Shown: piece after piece, positions 27,138 through 39,442 of the stretch | Position numbering within the stretch: position 1 is the stretch's first letter | How the letters are laid out: each line of letters begins with the position of its first letter | From: Combretum micranthum | Taxonomy: Eukaryota; Streptophyta; Magnoliopsida; Myrtales; Combretaceae | Assembly (NCBI GenBank): GCA_024138025.1 | Contig: JAMXBD010000066.1 | Location: 1,116,001-1,180,000, forward strand | Direction of reading: 5' to 3' | DNA: 64,000 nt | Notes under the pieces: generated by a model | The model's database searches: none | The model's input: the letters and a program-made list of their open reading frames with translations, nothing else | What the model was told of the DNA's origin: nothing | Translations under genes and position numbers: made by a program

Positions 27138-27948
27138 CTTCCCTATAGGGCCTTCCAAACCCAACCTAAAACGCTATAGAGTTTTTATTACCATACACAA
27201 ACCTGCCCTTATAAGGTATCGGGTCAACCCACTCTGCCTTGTTTGACTCGATTAAAGATAATTTAAGCATGTAATCAAAACTGAAAATTAGTAAACCCAA
27301 AAAATAAATAATGAAATCTAAGTGAAGCTATTAAAATAAAGAATAATATCTCCAAATAATATGATTAATTAGATCTTTCTCATTTTCCAAACCAAAATTA
27401 AAATAATATTTGTGAAAATTCAACTTTTACATAATAATAATAATAATAATAATAATAATGTGTTGAGAGGGGGAGAGAGTGATGAAGATCATATCACGAT
27501 TAATATGTGTTGAGAAAGTGAGTGTGACAAAGATTTTGATTCTCTAGTATTCTCTCTTGAATCTGAATTGAATTATGATTTAATTTTTTATTTTACATTT
27601 TATTATAGGTCTGTTTGGATGGTTTTTTTCTCATCGGTATCTGTTTTATATTAGTATTTGGTTTGTTTGATCGGTTTATAAGTAAAAATGTCTATTTTTC
27701 GTCGGTGTCTATTTGAAAACGATAAAAAGATGAAATCAAAATAATAAAAAGATGATAAAACAAACAAACCTATATCTTGGCAGGTCAAGTTTCTCATTGA
27801 ATCATAACTATTACCCGTGATTCGTCCCTTAACTCTATAGGATTGTAAAATGATTTCCCAAACTCGACCTTAAACCCTATAAGGTTTAATAGTATAAGTT
27901 TTCTAGCGGGTCGAGTATCCTGGAACGATCAGTCTGATTGCATCCCTA
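27138..27948. mobile_element. Truncated hAT-type element, relative of the FNR intron MITE
   Basis: The right end TGATTGCATCCCTA is the inverse complement of a start like TAGGGATGCAATC, close to the AGGAATGCAACC start of the intron MITE. Both are rich in CCAAACCCAACC and CCCTATA(A/G)GG words. The left terminus is missing where the LTR-like block ends. An ATA repeat (27431-27460) and a family B MITE interrupt it. Confidence 0.5.
27605..27776. mobile_element. Small MITE, family B, copy 3
   Basis: Starts GGTCTGTTTGGATGG and ends AAACAAACAAACC, inverted repeats. Flanks TATAG and TATAT are similar. Inside are CATCGGTATCTG and CGTCGGTGTCTA words. It is nested in the hAT-type element around it. Confidence 0.5.
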
Positions 27949-28968
27949 CCTATTTCTACTCTAAACATCTAACCAACAACCATTATCAGTTATATTTCTT
28001 CCAAAACGTAACCTAGCCCGAACCAATATAAATATTGAATATGGAATTCTACATTAAACTCTTGGAAACTCCCTCTATATTGATTGAATTCTCTTTGTAA
28101 ATCAATAACACCAAAACTTCAAATCAATTTTTGAATAGGAAACCTTCAATTATGTTGCCCCAATCTCGATTAATTGCTAAAGTACTTCAAGATTTTATAC
28201 AAACTGTAGTTTTAGAAGAGAAGGGTCGTTAGACAATGGACCGGAACTGCAAAGGGAAAGAAGAACTGTAAGTCGTTTGAGATGGAAGTAGTGACAAGTT
28301 TGGGGTATAAACTGACTATTTTGCGCTTAGTTTTCATGTATTTGTTTGTTTATTCATTTAATTATTTAGGTTATTTTATAGAAAATAACCAACATGTTAT
28401 ATTTTCTTTAGTCCTAGACGGTTGAATTTATAAAATTATAAGTTAAAAAATTTTATTTAATTAATTGATATTTCTTTTCTGCACCGCGTAATTAGGACAA
28501 CGTCCATTTGTTACCTATCTATTTCCTAGGTGTTTAATCGTCTAACTGAACAATATAGTATACCCTAACAGCTTTATTCCATATATAATGTATGACAATC
28601 CTATTGCATGCAAACAAAGGAACGGACGGTAAAAAAGTCGAGCATTTGCCAAGTAAACAATTATTTTTGTTCTTTTCATGGCTGTGTTATCAGCTTAATT
28701 TAATATCAAATGCAATTATTATGCCCCTTTTGGCTTATATATTTCCCTGTTACATTAACGCAGGTCGATCGCATCTACAAACAGGGCCGTGAATGAAGTA
28801 AAGACAGCAACTGCCCTTTTTGTTATGATAGATAGCTACAAAAAAGCTGCCTATAGAAATCAGCCACTCATCAATTACAGTGGTTGTGTGTCCAATTTGG
28901 GTTTGCTTATTGCATCAGCTGAAAGTGACTCAAAGCAGAACAAGCACTACAGCTAAGCTTTTATCGTG
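27949..28968. other. No feature recognised
   Basis: Moderately AT-rich non-repetitive DNA. A TATATATTT stretch near 28736 and short open frames have no supporting motif. This is one of the few stretches that does not look transposon-derived. Confidence 0.35.
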
Positions 28969-29473
28969 TAGGATTGCAAAAGAATCGAACTATTTATAAG
29001 CTATTTATGACCTATGCAAAAGAATCGAGCTATCTACAAGCTACTTATAACCTACTTAAACTCGGTTCGTTTCAAGCCTAATTCGGTTTAACTTGGCTCA
29101 TTCACCTAAAAGAGTTGGATTTTAGCCTATATTCAAGTTCGCGAGCTTGTTCGCGAATAGAATCGTTAAGGGCTTACGAATCAAGCTCATGAATAGACTT
29201 GTTAAAATCTTCATTCACATATATATAATATAATATAATATATTAATTTAATATTATAAATATAATAAAAAATAATTATATATGTTAAACGAACCAAGCT
29301 TGAACTCGTTTAGTTAAACGGATATAAGTTCGAACTCAGCTTGTTAGTCTAGTTTAGGCAAACGAGCCTAATGAGCCAATTTCGGGCTAAAAAATTCTTA
29401 ACTGGTTTGGGCCGAGCTTGTATATTCTAGGCTCACTATGAGCTCGGCTCAGCCTGGCGTATTTGCACTCCTA
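28969..29473. mobile_element. hAT-type MITE
   Basis: Starts TAGGATTGCAAAAG and ends CGTATTTGCACTCCTA, imperfect inverted repeats. Flanks TTATCGTG (28961-28968) and TTATCAAG (29474-29481) agree at 6 of 8 positions. Subterminal GAGCTTG, CTCGGTTC and GCTCGGCTC words mirror each other around an AT-rich centre. No coding capacity. Confidence 0.7.
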
Positions 29474-31572
29474 TTATCAAGTGACCATATATTAATTGAA
29501 GAAAAAGAAAATAGATGTAAATACCAATACCTACAAGAAACTAAATTTTAAAAATTGAATTTTTATTTCTAAGAGTAAGTTTTCATCGCAAAGATTGTCG
29601 TCATTGATCTACCTATGAAAAAGATAACTTCTCTTATCTATTTTCTATCATAAAATTTTTATCTTTAAAGATCAATTTTCTTAAAATGAATAGAATGTAA
29701 ATTTTTTCGTCACAAGAGGAAGAGATAATATATATGTATGAACATTGAATCAAATATTTGAAAATGTATTATAGTGATTTGGTGATTATAAAACGGTTTT
29801 CCTGTTTTCTTTTATTATACTTAGTATGATAATTACGTGCAGCACCTTTATATCGTCAGAAATGGAGAAGGATCTTGCACCATCTTAATGATTAAAAATA
29901 AATAAATAAATAAATAACATATCATGTATATAGACCATGAAAAGTTTTTAAGATTTTGATGTATACGAAGTACTGATTTTTGGTAGCTACGGGAGTCATT
30001 TCTCTCAAGGCAAAGGTCACATTTCCAAACAATGAATGGTTATGGTATATTTTAAAGATTTTATATGTGCATTAGTTACCCATTTATCATAAGCTATGAT
30101 TATCACTATACTATATAGTCACTTTTTAAAAACGTTATAACAAATTGATGTTATTTTTTCAAATAGATGATTTTGATTGAGTTAATTTTAAATGAATGGT
30201 TTAAATTACTAACTATATTATAGTAGTCACTTTTTATTAAGTAACTGTATTTTAGAAGTCTTATATACACATTTAGATTATAAAACATAATGTTACAACT
30301 TGAAATTCTATAAAAATTGGTAATTATTAAGCTGTTAATCCCCCTTAATTAATGTTGCCAAAACCTTAGACATATTAAATATTTGCTATATTATTTAAAA
30401 CAAAATCATCCTTTTTCATTTTGAAAATTTTAAACCAGTTTGAACATATTTGCACTTCATCAAGATTAAAAATATTTTTTTTTTTTGAAATAAGATTTAT
30501 AAAGATTGAATCACGAACTATGGGATATATGATAATGTATTAACACTCATAATTAATGTTTTATGTGCCATATAGTTTATAATCAGACCTATATATAGTA
30601 GAAGTAGTACTGTTTTTATTCCTTTATGAAGTAAAAGTGTTTGTTATCCTCAATATCTTGTCTCTATTATATCATTATCAATAAATATTTGACACATGTT
30701 AAATAAATTTAAAAAAATTATATAAAAAGTTTTAAAATATAAAAAGCACGTATCGATACGTGTCAAATGTTGATTTGAAATGACATAATTGACACGGCAA
30801 GAACGGGACAACAAACTTTTTTTTCCTTTCCGAACACAATCATACGACATACCTCTATCCCACTAGTCTATTGAATGGAGACGTTTGACTTTCGAATCAT
30901 TTGGTTACGCATGCAACCCAAAACCGTTTTCAGATTGCAATGTATAAATAAAGGCAACCTAATTTGTCCGATAATTGCGCGCTCCGGAACGCAACAGGAC
31001 ATATTACTGAGAGTTCCTTCTACGGATTTCAACATTTTATGTGCCTTTCAAGAGGCCGTGCTGGCTTTTGTCTTTTTGGCCGTTCAACCAATGTTATTCC
31101 TTTCCAGACGAAAGAAAATGCATTTAAAAAGAGGCCGCAACAATCACCCTCTTGGTTTGCCAGTAGTTTCTATATACCTTAAATGGATCCAATGGTAAAT
31201 GAAAGCCACTACTTTTAAAAAATTTATAATAATATTTGCTTGTGTCTGTTTAATTTGTTATCCTTAAAAAAAAAAAAAAAGAAGAAGAAGCAAAAATATG
31301 ATATGTTCTCTAGTTGTTGGTTTGCAATTTGACAAATTACAATTTATAAGTTACCATAATGTGGGGGGAAAAAAAAGCCCAACTATTTGAGGGTAGAGGT
31401 CAATGACACCAAAACCCGTTTCGAGCATTTCTTTATCACGTCGGCAATTTACAATGATAGATTTTATTATGCAACATCCGTCCTTAAATTTAATAGACTA
31501 TAGAGTTGTAGTAGTGCAACCGTTACACTTTTCATTTGTTTTGGTAGCACTCTAATCACGTCATGAATTTAT
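29474..31572. other. No clear gene; GC-richer open segment at about 30870-31200
   Basis: AT-rich DNA except for the last part. There, two overlapping + frames (30875-31198 and 30964-31182) lie in GC-richer sequence containing a GTATAAATAAAGGC motif (30942-30955). I recognise neither product. Candidate readings are an unknown gene fragment or inserted organelle DNA. Elsewhere there is an AAAT repeat (about 29898-29917). Confidence 0.35.
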
Positions 31573-31709
31573 TGCTACATATGTTGTAATTTCTTATGTC
31601 TATCGTGTAGTGTCAATTTAGTCATTTTACATTATAGGATTATAGGATTTGGACTCCAATATACATAGTTTGTTTCGTATTTGTAACTGAACATTGTGAA
31701 TAAAACACA
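31573..31709 (+). repeat. Copia LTR, left copy
   Basis: TGCTACATATG...AAAACACA. It shares TATCGTGTAG, TTTAGTCATTTTACATTATA, GTATTTGTAAC and ACATTGTGAAT with 39289-39442. At 137 bp it is very short for an LTR. Confidence 0.65.
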
Positions 31710-31792
31710 TGACGAATTGGATTTTTTTAATATGTTTTTATATTATATATCGGCTTAAACACAAAACCTTTAAAAAATATTTAAAAAAAAAA

Positions 31793-31965
31793 CGTTCATG
31801 TACTGTTCACCCGACACTATTCATCGGTACCGTTTACCTACTGTTCATCGGTACTATTTACCTACACTATTATCGGTACAGTTTACAAATATTGTGTTTA
31901 TCGGTACTGTTCGCCGACACTGTTCATCATACTGTTCACCATCACTATTCATCCACATTGCTTAT
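31793..31965. repeat. Degenerate tandem repeat of ACTGTTCA / CGGTACT words
   Basis: About eight imperfect units of 15-25 bases built from (T)ACTGTTCA(C/T)C, ACTATTCATC and CGGTACTGTT. It lies between the copia LTR and the hAT left end. An open frame through it is a by-product of the repeat. Confidence 0.65.
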
Positions 31966-33044
31966 CACTCATATTGCCACAATAACTTTTAAAATGTTTA
32001 TGGTTTGATTAATCAATCCATGATCTTATTTTTTTATTCGATTTATAATATATTTTTTTTAAATCCTTATTTGAAACTGATCCATTATTAATGGTTGACA
32101 GCTTTAACGGTTAATCATTTTTTTTCCGTTATTTTTTTCGATTTTTAACTATTTAACATAATTGTTAACCAATACAAAATCTCAATTAAATACCATTATT
32201 CGAATCATCAAATATATATGCATTTGTTTCTTCTCTTCTCATCTCAACTATACGTTTAAACATAGTTCATATTAATAACATCGTCAAACATAGAATAACA
32301 CAGGTTTTCCAGAGCACAACTATTATCAAATTAAAACATGAATGTTTCGATTAACACATGTTCAGAATTACAATAGTAGAATAACTTGAAGTTGAACAAT
32401 TCTTGTGAGCCCCATTACTTTCTTGTATTCTCTAAATATCTCAACTGAAATAAAAATAATAATAGTAAACACATTTGAGTTAAATCTCAAGAACATGGGC
32501 ATTTTCTTAATGCAATATTGTTCATCTAAGAAACATGAAGCTGACAATTTCACATCTCTAATTCTACAACATTCTCTTACACTATGTTAAGTTGGAAACA
32601 AGCAAATGAAGAGAGGAACAAAAGTGCTAACATATTATTCAAGTCATTTTCCTTCCAAAACATAAACTTTTCAATAATCTCCAGGATAAATTGATTGTAT
32701 AAATACTCAATTGATAGTTTTAGCCATTAGAAAGTTCACATACATGCAACATATACAAGAGGATGACTTACATTCTCTTCTCAATCATCAATTGTGCAAT
32801 GAGGATGACTTTCCGTAGTGTAAGATGTTCCTACAAAAAAACAAAACAAAGTGGAAAAAAAAAGTAAAGAATTTCAACAATTTCAATATAGAAGTAAAAA
32901 ATTAATAAAACACAACATATATATATATATATATATATGAAAAGTAAAAATAGTTTTACCTATGGATACCAACTCAAGTTGTTCCAAGATAGGCTCAAGA
33001 TATATTGGTTGACTTAAATTCGTCAACTAATTTTATCCACAAAT

Positions 33045-34930
33045 TAGAGCTTCCACAAGTCTAGGTGTAAGAGCACTGCAAAATCAATCAAGCGCACTAC
33101 CTCTAGTGCTAAAAGCGAATTCACTAGCAATCGTAGACACTGGAATAACTAGCACATCTCTTGCCATCAAAGAAAGTGTTGGGTACTTGGATGCATTTTT
33201 TTCCACTAGCCCAATATAGCAAAAGAAGGTACCTTCTTCTCATAATCAGCATGAAAATATTTTTCCAACTCATTTTTAGAATCCTCACCTCCTCCATCCT
33301 TACCATGTTTTACATATTTATCATCTAGATATTAGCCTCCATCTTGATATTCATCAACTACCATAGACAAGTTCACTTCTAGTTGTTCTTCTCTTGTTTG
33401 GACAATAGATGTAAGTATGGAAACACCATATGATTCAAACAAAGAGTCCAAAACAAGCCTTACCTTTTCTTTTAGCTTGCCTGCAGTACCCACATCATAA
33501 AATTCACCAACCATATAGTCAACATATTTTAATTTGCATCTAGGATCAAGAACTAATGCAACAAATAACAAAACATTGATATTATCCAATACTTGTCATA
33601 CTTTTTCATTATCCTAAGAGCCATTGCTTTCAAATTAGGATCTTTACCTTTTTCAATCATATCAGAAATCATCATGCTAAGGCCATAAATCTTCTTCATA
33701 TATTCATTACTAGTGACATGAAGTGTACTAAACAAGCTCAAAGTGGTATCATAAAAAAATCTTAAGAAAAGGCAGCAATGATCTAGCATATTCCCAATCC
33801 TCAAAAGTTGGAGTCCCTTTCTTCATAGTAAGTTCCATCAAATACCCACTATAAGTGAGCTCTAACAAATCAAAAGCCTTTTACGATTTCAAGGCTACCT
33901 CCAACATCAAGCATGTTGAGTTCCATCTAGTCTCTACATCTAAGCACAATAAACTCTTACTATTAATCTTCTCTTTTTCTATACAATTTTTAAACTTCTG
34001 GCTCCTAAAAGTAGAAGATTTCACATACTTTATTGCATGTCTAATTTTCACAATAGAGTCATTTATTTCATATAAACCATCTTTTACCACTAAATTCAAA
34101 ATATGTGCGGCCTATCTCACATGCAAGTGCTTCACTAACCCCTCTTCCCTCTCCCAAGGAAACTTCCCTTCCAACTATTTAATTTTCTTTTCAAATATTG
34201 TAAGCCCAAATTGTTTAAGGACGCATTGTCAATAGTTACAGTAAACACCTTATCAATTCCCCAATTAACCAAACACCTCTCAACAGTTATACCAATTACC
34301 TTGCCAGAATGACCAGTAGTATGACAAAAAGAAATAATTCTTTTGTGTCTTTTCCAATCATCATCAATGAAGTGTGTAGTAAGACACATAGAAGACAAAT
34401 TCTGAATAGATGTCCATGTATTAGTAGTAAAACAAATTCTTAAAGATATTCTCTTGAAATATTTCTTCAATTTCCCCATTTCTTTTGTATAAATATTATA
34501 GTAATCTCTTCCTATAATTGTTCGTGAAGGGATTCGAAAACATGGTTGCATCACTTGACAAAAACCACGAAACCTCTCATGTTCCACAAAATTAAAAGAC
34601 AACTCATCAACAATGATCATCCTAGCAAGATATCTTCTATATTTTTCTTGGTCAAACTTCCAATTAGCAAGCAAATTTGCACAAGTCCTCTCATCAGATT
34701 TGGGTTTAAGTTTAAACGTTAGAGTTGCATGGCTCTTGTCAATATCATAAGGGTACTTTTTACACCTACTTAGATGATTACCCAGACAACTAGTACCATT
34801 TGTAGACGACCATGTAAGAGATTTGGTGCAATATTTACATATCGCTCTAAGATCATTAGGATCATTATTCCTATCAAAGTGTTTCCAAATCCAAGACTTT
34901 CTTTTACACACCTTTGAATAGCAAGTTTAG
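33045..34930 (-). pseudogene. hAT transposase (BED zinc finger, RICESLEEPER-like) pseudogene
   Basis: Reading on the minus strand: BED zinc finger (SWIWKHF, CKYC, HLSRC; about 34740-34900); the RNase H-like core with FTTNTWTSIQNLSSMCLT (about 34380-34440) and FTVTIDNASLN (about 34210-34245); DVETRWNST (about 33930); VLDPRCKLKYVDY (about 33530); and the C-terminal dimerisation block with ARDVLVIPVSTIASE and FAFSTRG (about 33090-33180). The first catalytic Asp of the TTD-x-W motif is Asn here; the second Asp and the Glu of ASE remain. Several stops and frameshifts break the frame. Just upstream of the finger a further ATG frame (from about 35030) is also broken. Not functional. Confidence 0.85.
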
Positions 34931-36015
34931 AAGGTGGAGGTTTTGCTGCATTCCCATCATCACTTAAAGGTTAAGGAACAACATTTGAAATAGAGTTGGT
35001 AGTTTTTTCATTATCCCTAGTGCTAGACATCTACAATAAGATTAAAAAAATACATATATATTAGATAACAAAGACAAATAGGAGAAATTTGCAAAAATTG
35101 TAAATTCAAAAATTGTATTTGCACTAAATGAAAAAGTTATAGAGTTATTTGCATTTTTCTTAAATTTTAATTATTTAATTAAATTTTTAACTCCTTAAGA
35201 ATTATAGGCCAATATTATGCAATTTAATCAAGATACAAACTTAAAGTTTGGAACCAGATACAAACTATACACTCTGGAAATATATATCTTATTAAATCTT
35301 ATAATTAGCTCAAGCACTAATAAGTTCATTACCAGCACCTTTATTTCTTGAGATGAAATCGAAGTAATGCCTTCATTGCCGTCTTGCTTAGTTCACATGG
35401 ATCATTGTTTATTTTATTTCATTTTTTTCCCTTCAGTTGGAACACAGGAATAAGCGAATATCATTTCCACTCACCAAACAAAACATCGATAACTAATAAC
35501 CACACACAGCATCGGATTCACACTGAACTCTCCAACCTCCATTACTTAAATAAAAAATTTAAAATATTACACCAAACACACTATCACTCCTCCTTACAAT
35601 CACTCTCCAACCTCCATTACTCAAATTATATAGAGTTTCCACCTTTGACACTTTTATTAACCTTAAAAAAAAAAACAAAAACATATTCAACTCACTTGAA
35701 GATCTAAGCATTTGAATGTAATCTTCGCATGCACAGTTACTGGGATAAGGCAGAGAGTATTACAGTTCAAAAGTAATGGGAATGAGGTGTTGGCTGTCGC
35801 GTGGAGTCGGGGGTGTGGCTGACTGATGATTGCAGGGTGTGGACGCTAAGCCAAGAGGGGGATGCCACGGTCAGTGATGCTAATGCTAGAAACGGAGACG
35901 TAGAGAGGCACTGAGGCCTGACTGCCTGAGGAAGTGATTAAGAGTCTAAGAGTGAAGGACTGACTCCTTAGGCTAAGAGAACAGAGAATGAGAGAACAGA
36001 GGCATCGTAATGATT
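34931..36015. other. 5' flank of the hAT transposase relic
   Basis: Lies inside the hAT element, upstream of the transposase on the minus strand. The part at 35720-36000 is G-rich and has no homology I recognise. It could be leader or captured sequence. Open frames on the + strand look like chance. Confidence 0.4.
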
Positions 36016-36052
36016 GACGAAGACGAAGACGAAGACGAAGACGAAAACGAAA
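36016..36052. repeat. GACGAA hexanucleotide repeat
   Basis: About six units of GACGAA, becoming ACGAAAACG at the right end. Confidence 0.8.
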
Positions 36053-36779
36053 AAAATGAGAACAATGGCACCATGAGTCTGTGACGAAGACGAAAGAATG
36101 AGAAGAGATTGAGTGCAGAGGACAGCTTTTAGGGTCTTAAGATATTTTCTATTTATATTTATTGAAAAATAAATTATATTTATATATATTATATATTTAT
36201 AAATAATGGATCAGTTAATCGAAACCATCGATTTTTCAATATTAAAAACCAAAACCAAAACCAAAAACTAAAAAATTTTAAAAATTCGATCCTAGATCGA
36301 AATTGATGGACCACTTAACCATTTTTTTTCGGATTGATTTTTTCGATTTCAGTTCTATTTTTTGATTTTACCATTTTTTTTTTACATACCCCTAATAATT
36401 TTTATTTTGCCATCATCATCCTCTCATGTCAATAACCTCATCAAACCCATTATCATCTTCATCAAATGATCCTCATCACCAATAAACCACATCTATCTAC
36501 TAAAAACACTAGTCAAGCACCTTCACCCCAATTCGCCACAACCAAAACCCTAATGCACGAAAATCGTAATCTAATCCTACCCCCTCCCACAATCCTCTCC
36601 CTTTCTACATAGATTCATTCATCCCTCTCATAACTCTTTTCATCAATAAACACATTCAATCATGATCAATGGAATACGTATCACGAAGCAGACACATGTT
36701 TAGCCTCCACCTCCACTGCTCTTTAGACTCATCCAACATTACATGCATCCCACAAATACAATCATGGCCGTAGCAATGG

Positions 36780-39275
36780 CCACTTGGAATGTAGGGGTTG
36801 TGATCCCTCTACCATCAATTCTAATTTCATATGCTAGATTTGCGAAAAACCTGGACACTTAGCCCTTTCTTGTCAACATAGGTATAACAGATTCATTGCA
36901 TTCATGCCTCAAACAGTTTTCGCTCCCTGTATTAATGAACCTCATCAGGCCACTTGGTACACAGACTCTGATGTTGCACACCAAATGTCTCTTGATGTAA
37001 GTATCCTTTCTAATCTTGCCTTATACGTTGGTTCTTATCAGGTTTTAGTTGGTAATGATGCCTCCAAATCAATCTCTCACATAGGTATCCCTACCATACA
37101 AACACTTTATCGCCCTTATACCTTAAAAATGCCCTTGTTGTACCCTCCCTTACATACAACCTTCTGTCTATCATTATGTTGTGCTTTGAAAACAATTGCA
37201 CTATTAATTTCGATAATTTCTCAGTCTGTATCAAGGATTCTCACACAAACAAAGTTCTTCTTCAACAAAAGACAACACATCATCTCTACCTAATTAAGCT
37301 TTGCACTAATTGAGCCATACAAATCATTTTTGCTTATGTCCTATTGAAATAGATACGACACTCTTGATTGTGCCATCCACATGCGGACGTTCTCAATTCA
37401 CTTATTAAGAGTCATCACATCAATGTTAAGTCACCATCATCTCCTTCCACTCCTTGTCATGCATGCAACATTGGGAAGTCCACTAGGCTTCCCTTTTATC
37501 ACGCATCTCATCGTGTGCAAAAGCCATTAGATATCATTCACTTAAATTTTTGACAATCGCCTGTTAGATCTAATCTAGAATTTTATTACTATGTTATCTT
37601 TATTGATGATTATATTTGCTACTCTAACTTTTTCCCATGCACAACAAAAGTGACATTTTCTCCCATTTTCAGCACTTCAAAACCCTAGCTGAAATTTATT
37701 TCTCTAACCACATTAAATTTTTTTTCATAGTGATGGTAGTGGTGAATTCATAAACAATGTCTTCACCAATTTCCTTCGTGCTAATGGAATTTATATCCAA
37801 TTATCTTATACCTCTCAACAAAATGGTATAGCTGAACATAAACACCAACATGTTACTGAGCTTCTCGCACTATTCACTTACATGCAAATTTTCCACCCAC
37901 GTTCTGAGTTGATGCTACTTTAACTGCCATTTACACTATTAACCGCTTACCCTTGGCCACTCTTAATCACAAATCCCCATTCAAACTTCTCTATTATACT
38001 TCCCCTGACTACAACTGCTTATGCACCTTTACGTGTCTCTGTTATCCCAACACCATACCTTAAGCCCCAAATAAACTCTCACTTTGCTCTCTACCTTGCA
38101 TCTTCCTTGGCTATCCTACTCATCACAAAGGTTATCAATGTTTGGACCTCGTTTTGAGTCGTGTTTATGTTATTTGTCATGTTATCTTTCATGAAAATGT
38201 TTTTCCATACAATAATCTCGTAAACCCTTCCAATGATCCACTTGACACATCATCTTCTCCTACTCCTCTCACGTTTACAATCTCTCCCCATTGCCCAGCT
38301 AACTAGACTCCACCTCTTGCCTTAACCCCACTCAAAGAAAGTTCCCTTAACTCATCTCACCTTACACTATCCTCAAGTCTACACCCTGCCACCACCCTTT
38401 CTCCTGCCACTTTTATAGATCTTCATTTTTTTCTTGGGTGTACGAGCTAGTTGTAACCTTAAGGTCTATGCTTAAGCCAGTTTCACTTCATTCATGACCT
38501 CCTCAAACGACATAACATGCACCTCAACAAACCTGTCCCCACACCAATGCTATCCGGGAGTCACCTTTGTGCCCATGGGTTTCCCTTACTCTCTAATCCC
38601 ACTCCTTATAGAGAGATTATTGGAGCACTACATTATCTCACTATTACCAGACCAAATATCAACTATGTGGTAAGTCAGTTGAGTCAATATATGCATCGGC
38701 CAAATACTAATCATATGCAGGCAACTAAGCGAGTTCTTTGATATATCTTCGTGGCACCATGACATTAAGTCTCCCTCTTGTTTGTACATCTTGCACATAT
38801 TTGACTACCTATGTTGATGCTGCCTGGGCTGGTTGTCAGATACTTATAGATCCACTACAGGGTACGCCATTTTTCTTAAACATGGTCTCATCTCCTAGAG
38901 TTTCAAGAAAGAACCTACTATTTCCAAAAGCTCTACTGAAGCTGAATATAAAGCCATTGCTTATGTCGTTGCAGAGTCTAATTGGATTTGTCATCTTGCT
39001 CATGACTTACAGATTCCTATCTGGCACCCTATCATTTTATGCCGTGATATCCTTTGAGCTGTTTATATGATTGGAAATCCTATTCATCATAAATGCACAA
39101 AATATATCGACATTGACTATCACTTTATGTGTAAATGGTTACCATAGGTTAAGTCTTTGTCAAATATATCCCCACTCATCATCAGCGTGTAGACATCCTC
39201 ACCAAGAATCTCTTTAATGTCACTTTTCTTAATCATTATACTAATCTCATGCTAACATTAGCATCAGAAGATTAA
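36780..39275 (+). pseudogene. Copia polyprotein relic (gag end, protease, integrase, RNase H)
   Basis: In order: a gag zinc knuckle ICEKPGHLALSC (about 36837-36875, with one Cys-side stop); protease-like WYTDSDVAHQMS (36955) and VLVGNDASKSISHIG (37046); a GAG-pre-integrase segment with PCHACNIGKSTRLPF (37450); integrase with SGEFINNVFTNFL and SYTSQQNGIAEHK (about 37735-37850); FLGYPTHHKGYQCLD (38108); then DLHFFLG and IHDLLKRHNMHL (about 38420-38525), YREIIGALHYLTITRPNINY (38610) and a broken RNase H. The main part of reverse transcriptase, including YVDD, is deleted between about 38400 and 38420. Many stops and frame changes. A purine tract ATTAAGGGGG precedes the 3' LTR. Confidence 0.88.
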
Positions 39276-39288
39276 GGGGGCGTATTAC

Positions 39289-39359
39289 TGCATATATTAT
39301 AATGTCTTATATCTATCGTGTAGAGTTAGTTTAGTCATTTTACATTATAGGGTTTAGGC

Positions 39360-39401
<42 letters not shown>

Positions 39402-39442
39402 TTTGCTTTGTATTTGTAACAAAACATTGTGAATGAAACACA
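39289..39442 (+). repeat. Copia LTR, right copy
   Basis: TGCATATATTATAATG...GAAACACA. It follows the purine tract and carries an internal (TA)n expansion (39365-39401) absent from the left LTR. Confidence 0.7.

Larger units (their letters stand above)
31989..36394 (-). mobile_element. hAT transposon, decayed autonomous-type copy
   Basis: 4.4 kb with a transposase relic on the minus strand. The right end ...ACATACCCCTA reads inward as TAGGGGTATGT. The left end TTAAAATGTTTATGG fits the same type after several G-to-A changes. Flanks AATAACTTTT (31981-31990) and AATAATTTTT (36394-36403) agree at 9 of 10 positions, consistent with an 8-bp target duplication. Subterminal GGTTAATCATTTT and CAGTTAATCGAAACC words mark both ends. 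A MITE-sized relative lies at 60688-61390. Confidence 0.72.
31573..39442 (+). mobile_element. Ty1/copia element interrupted by a hAT transposon
   Basis: The two short LTRs at 31573-31709 and 39289-39442 match each other. A copia polyprotein relic occupies 36780-39275 on the same strand. The hAT element 31989-36394 lies between the left LTR and gag. The simplest reading is one copia element into whose leader the hAT later inserted. No convincing 5-bp target duplication was found, so two separate copia remnants remain possible. Confidence 0.6.

Noticed and set aside
31709..32008. Two overlapping frames through the ACTGTTCA repeat
   Set aside because: The open frame is produced by the repeat unit itself.
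35384..35707. 107-codon plus-strand frame inside the hAT element
   Set aside because: It is opposite to the transposase, shows Leu/His/Ser-rich low-complexity content and no motif.
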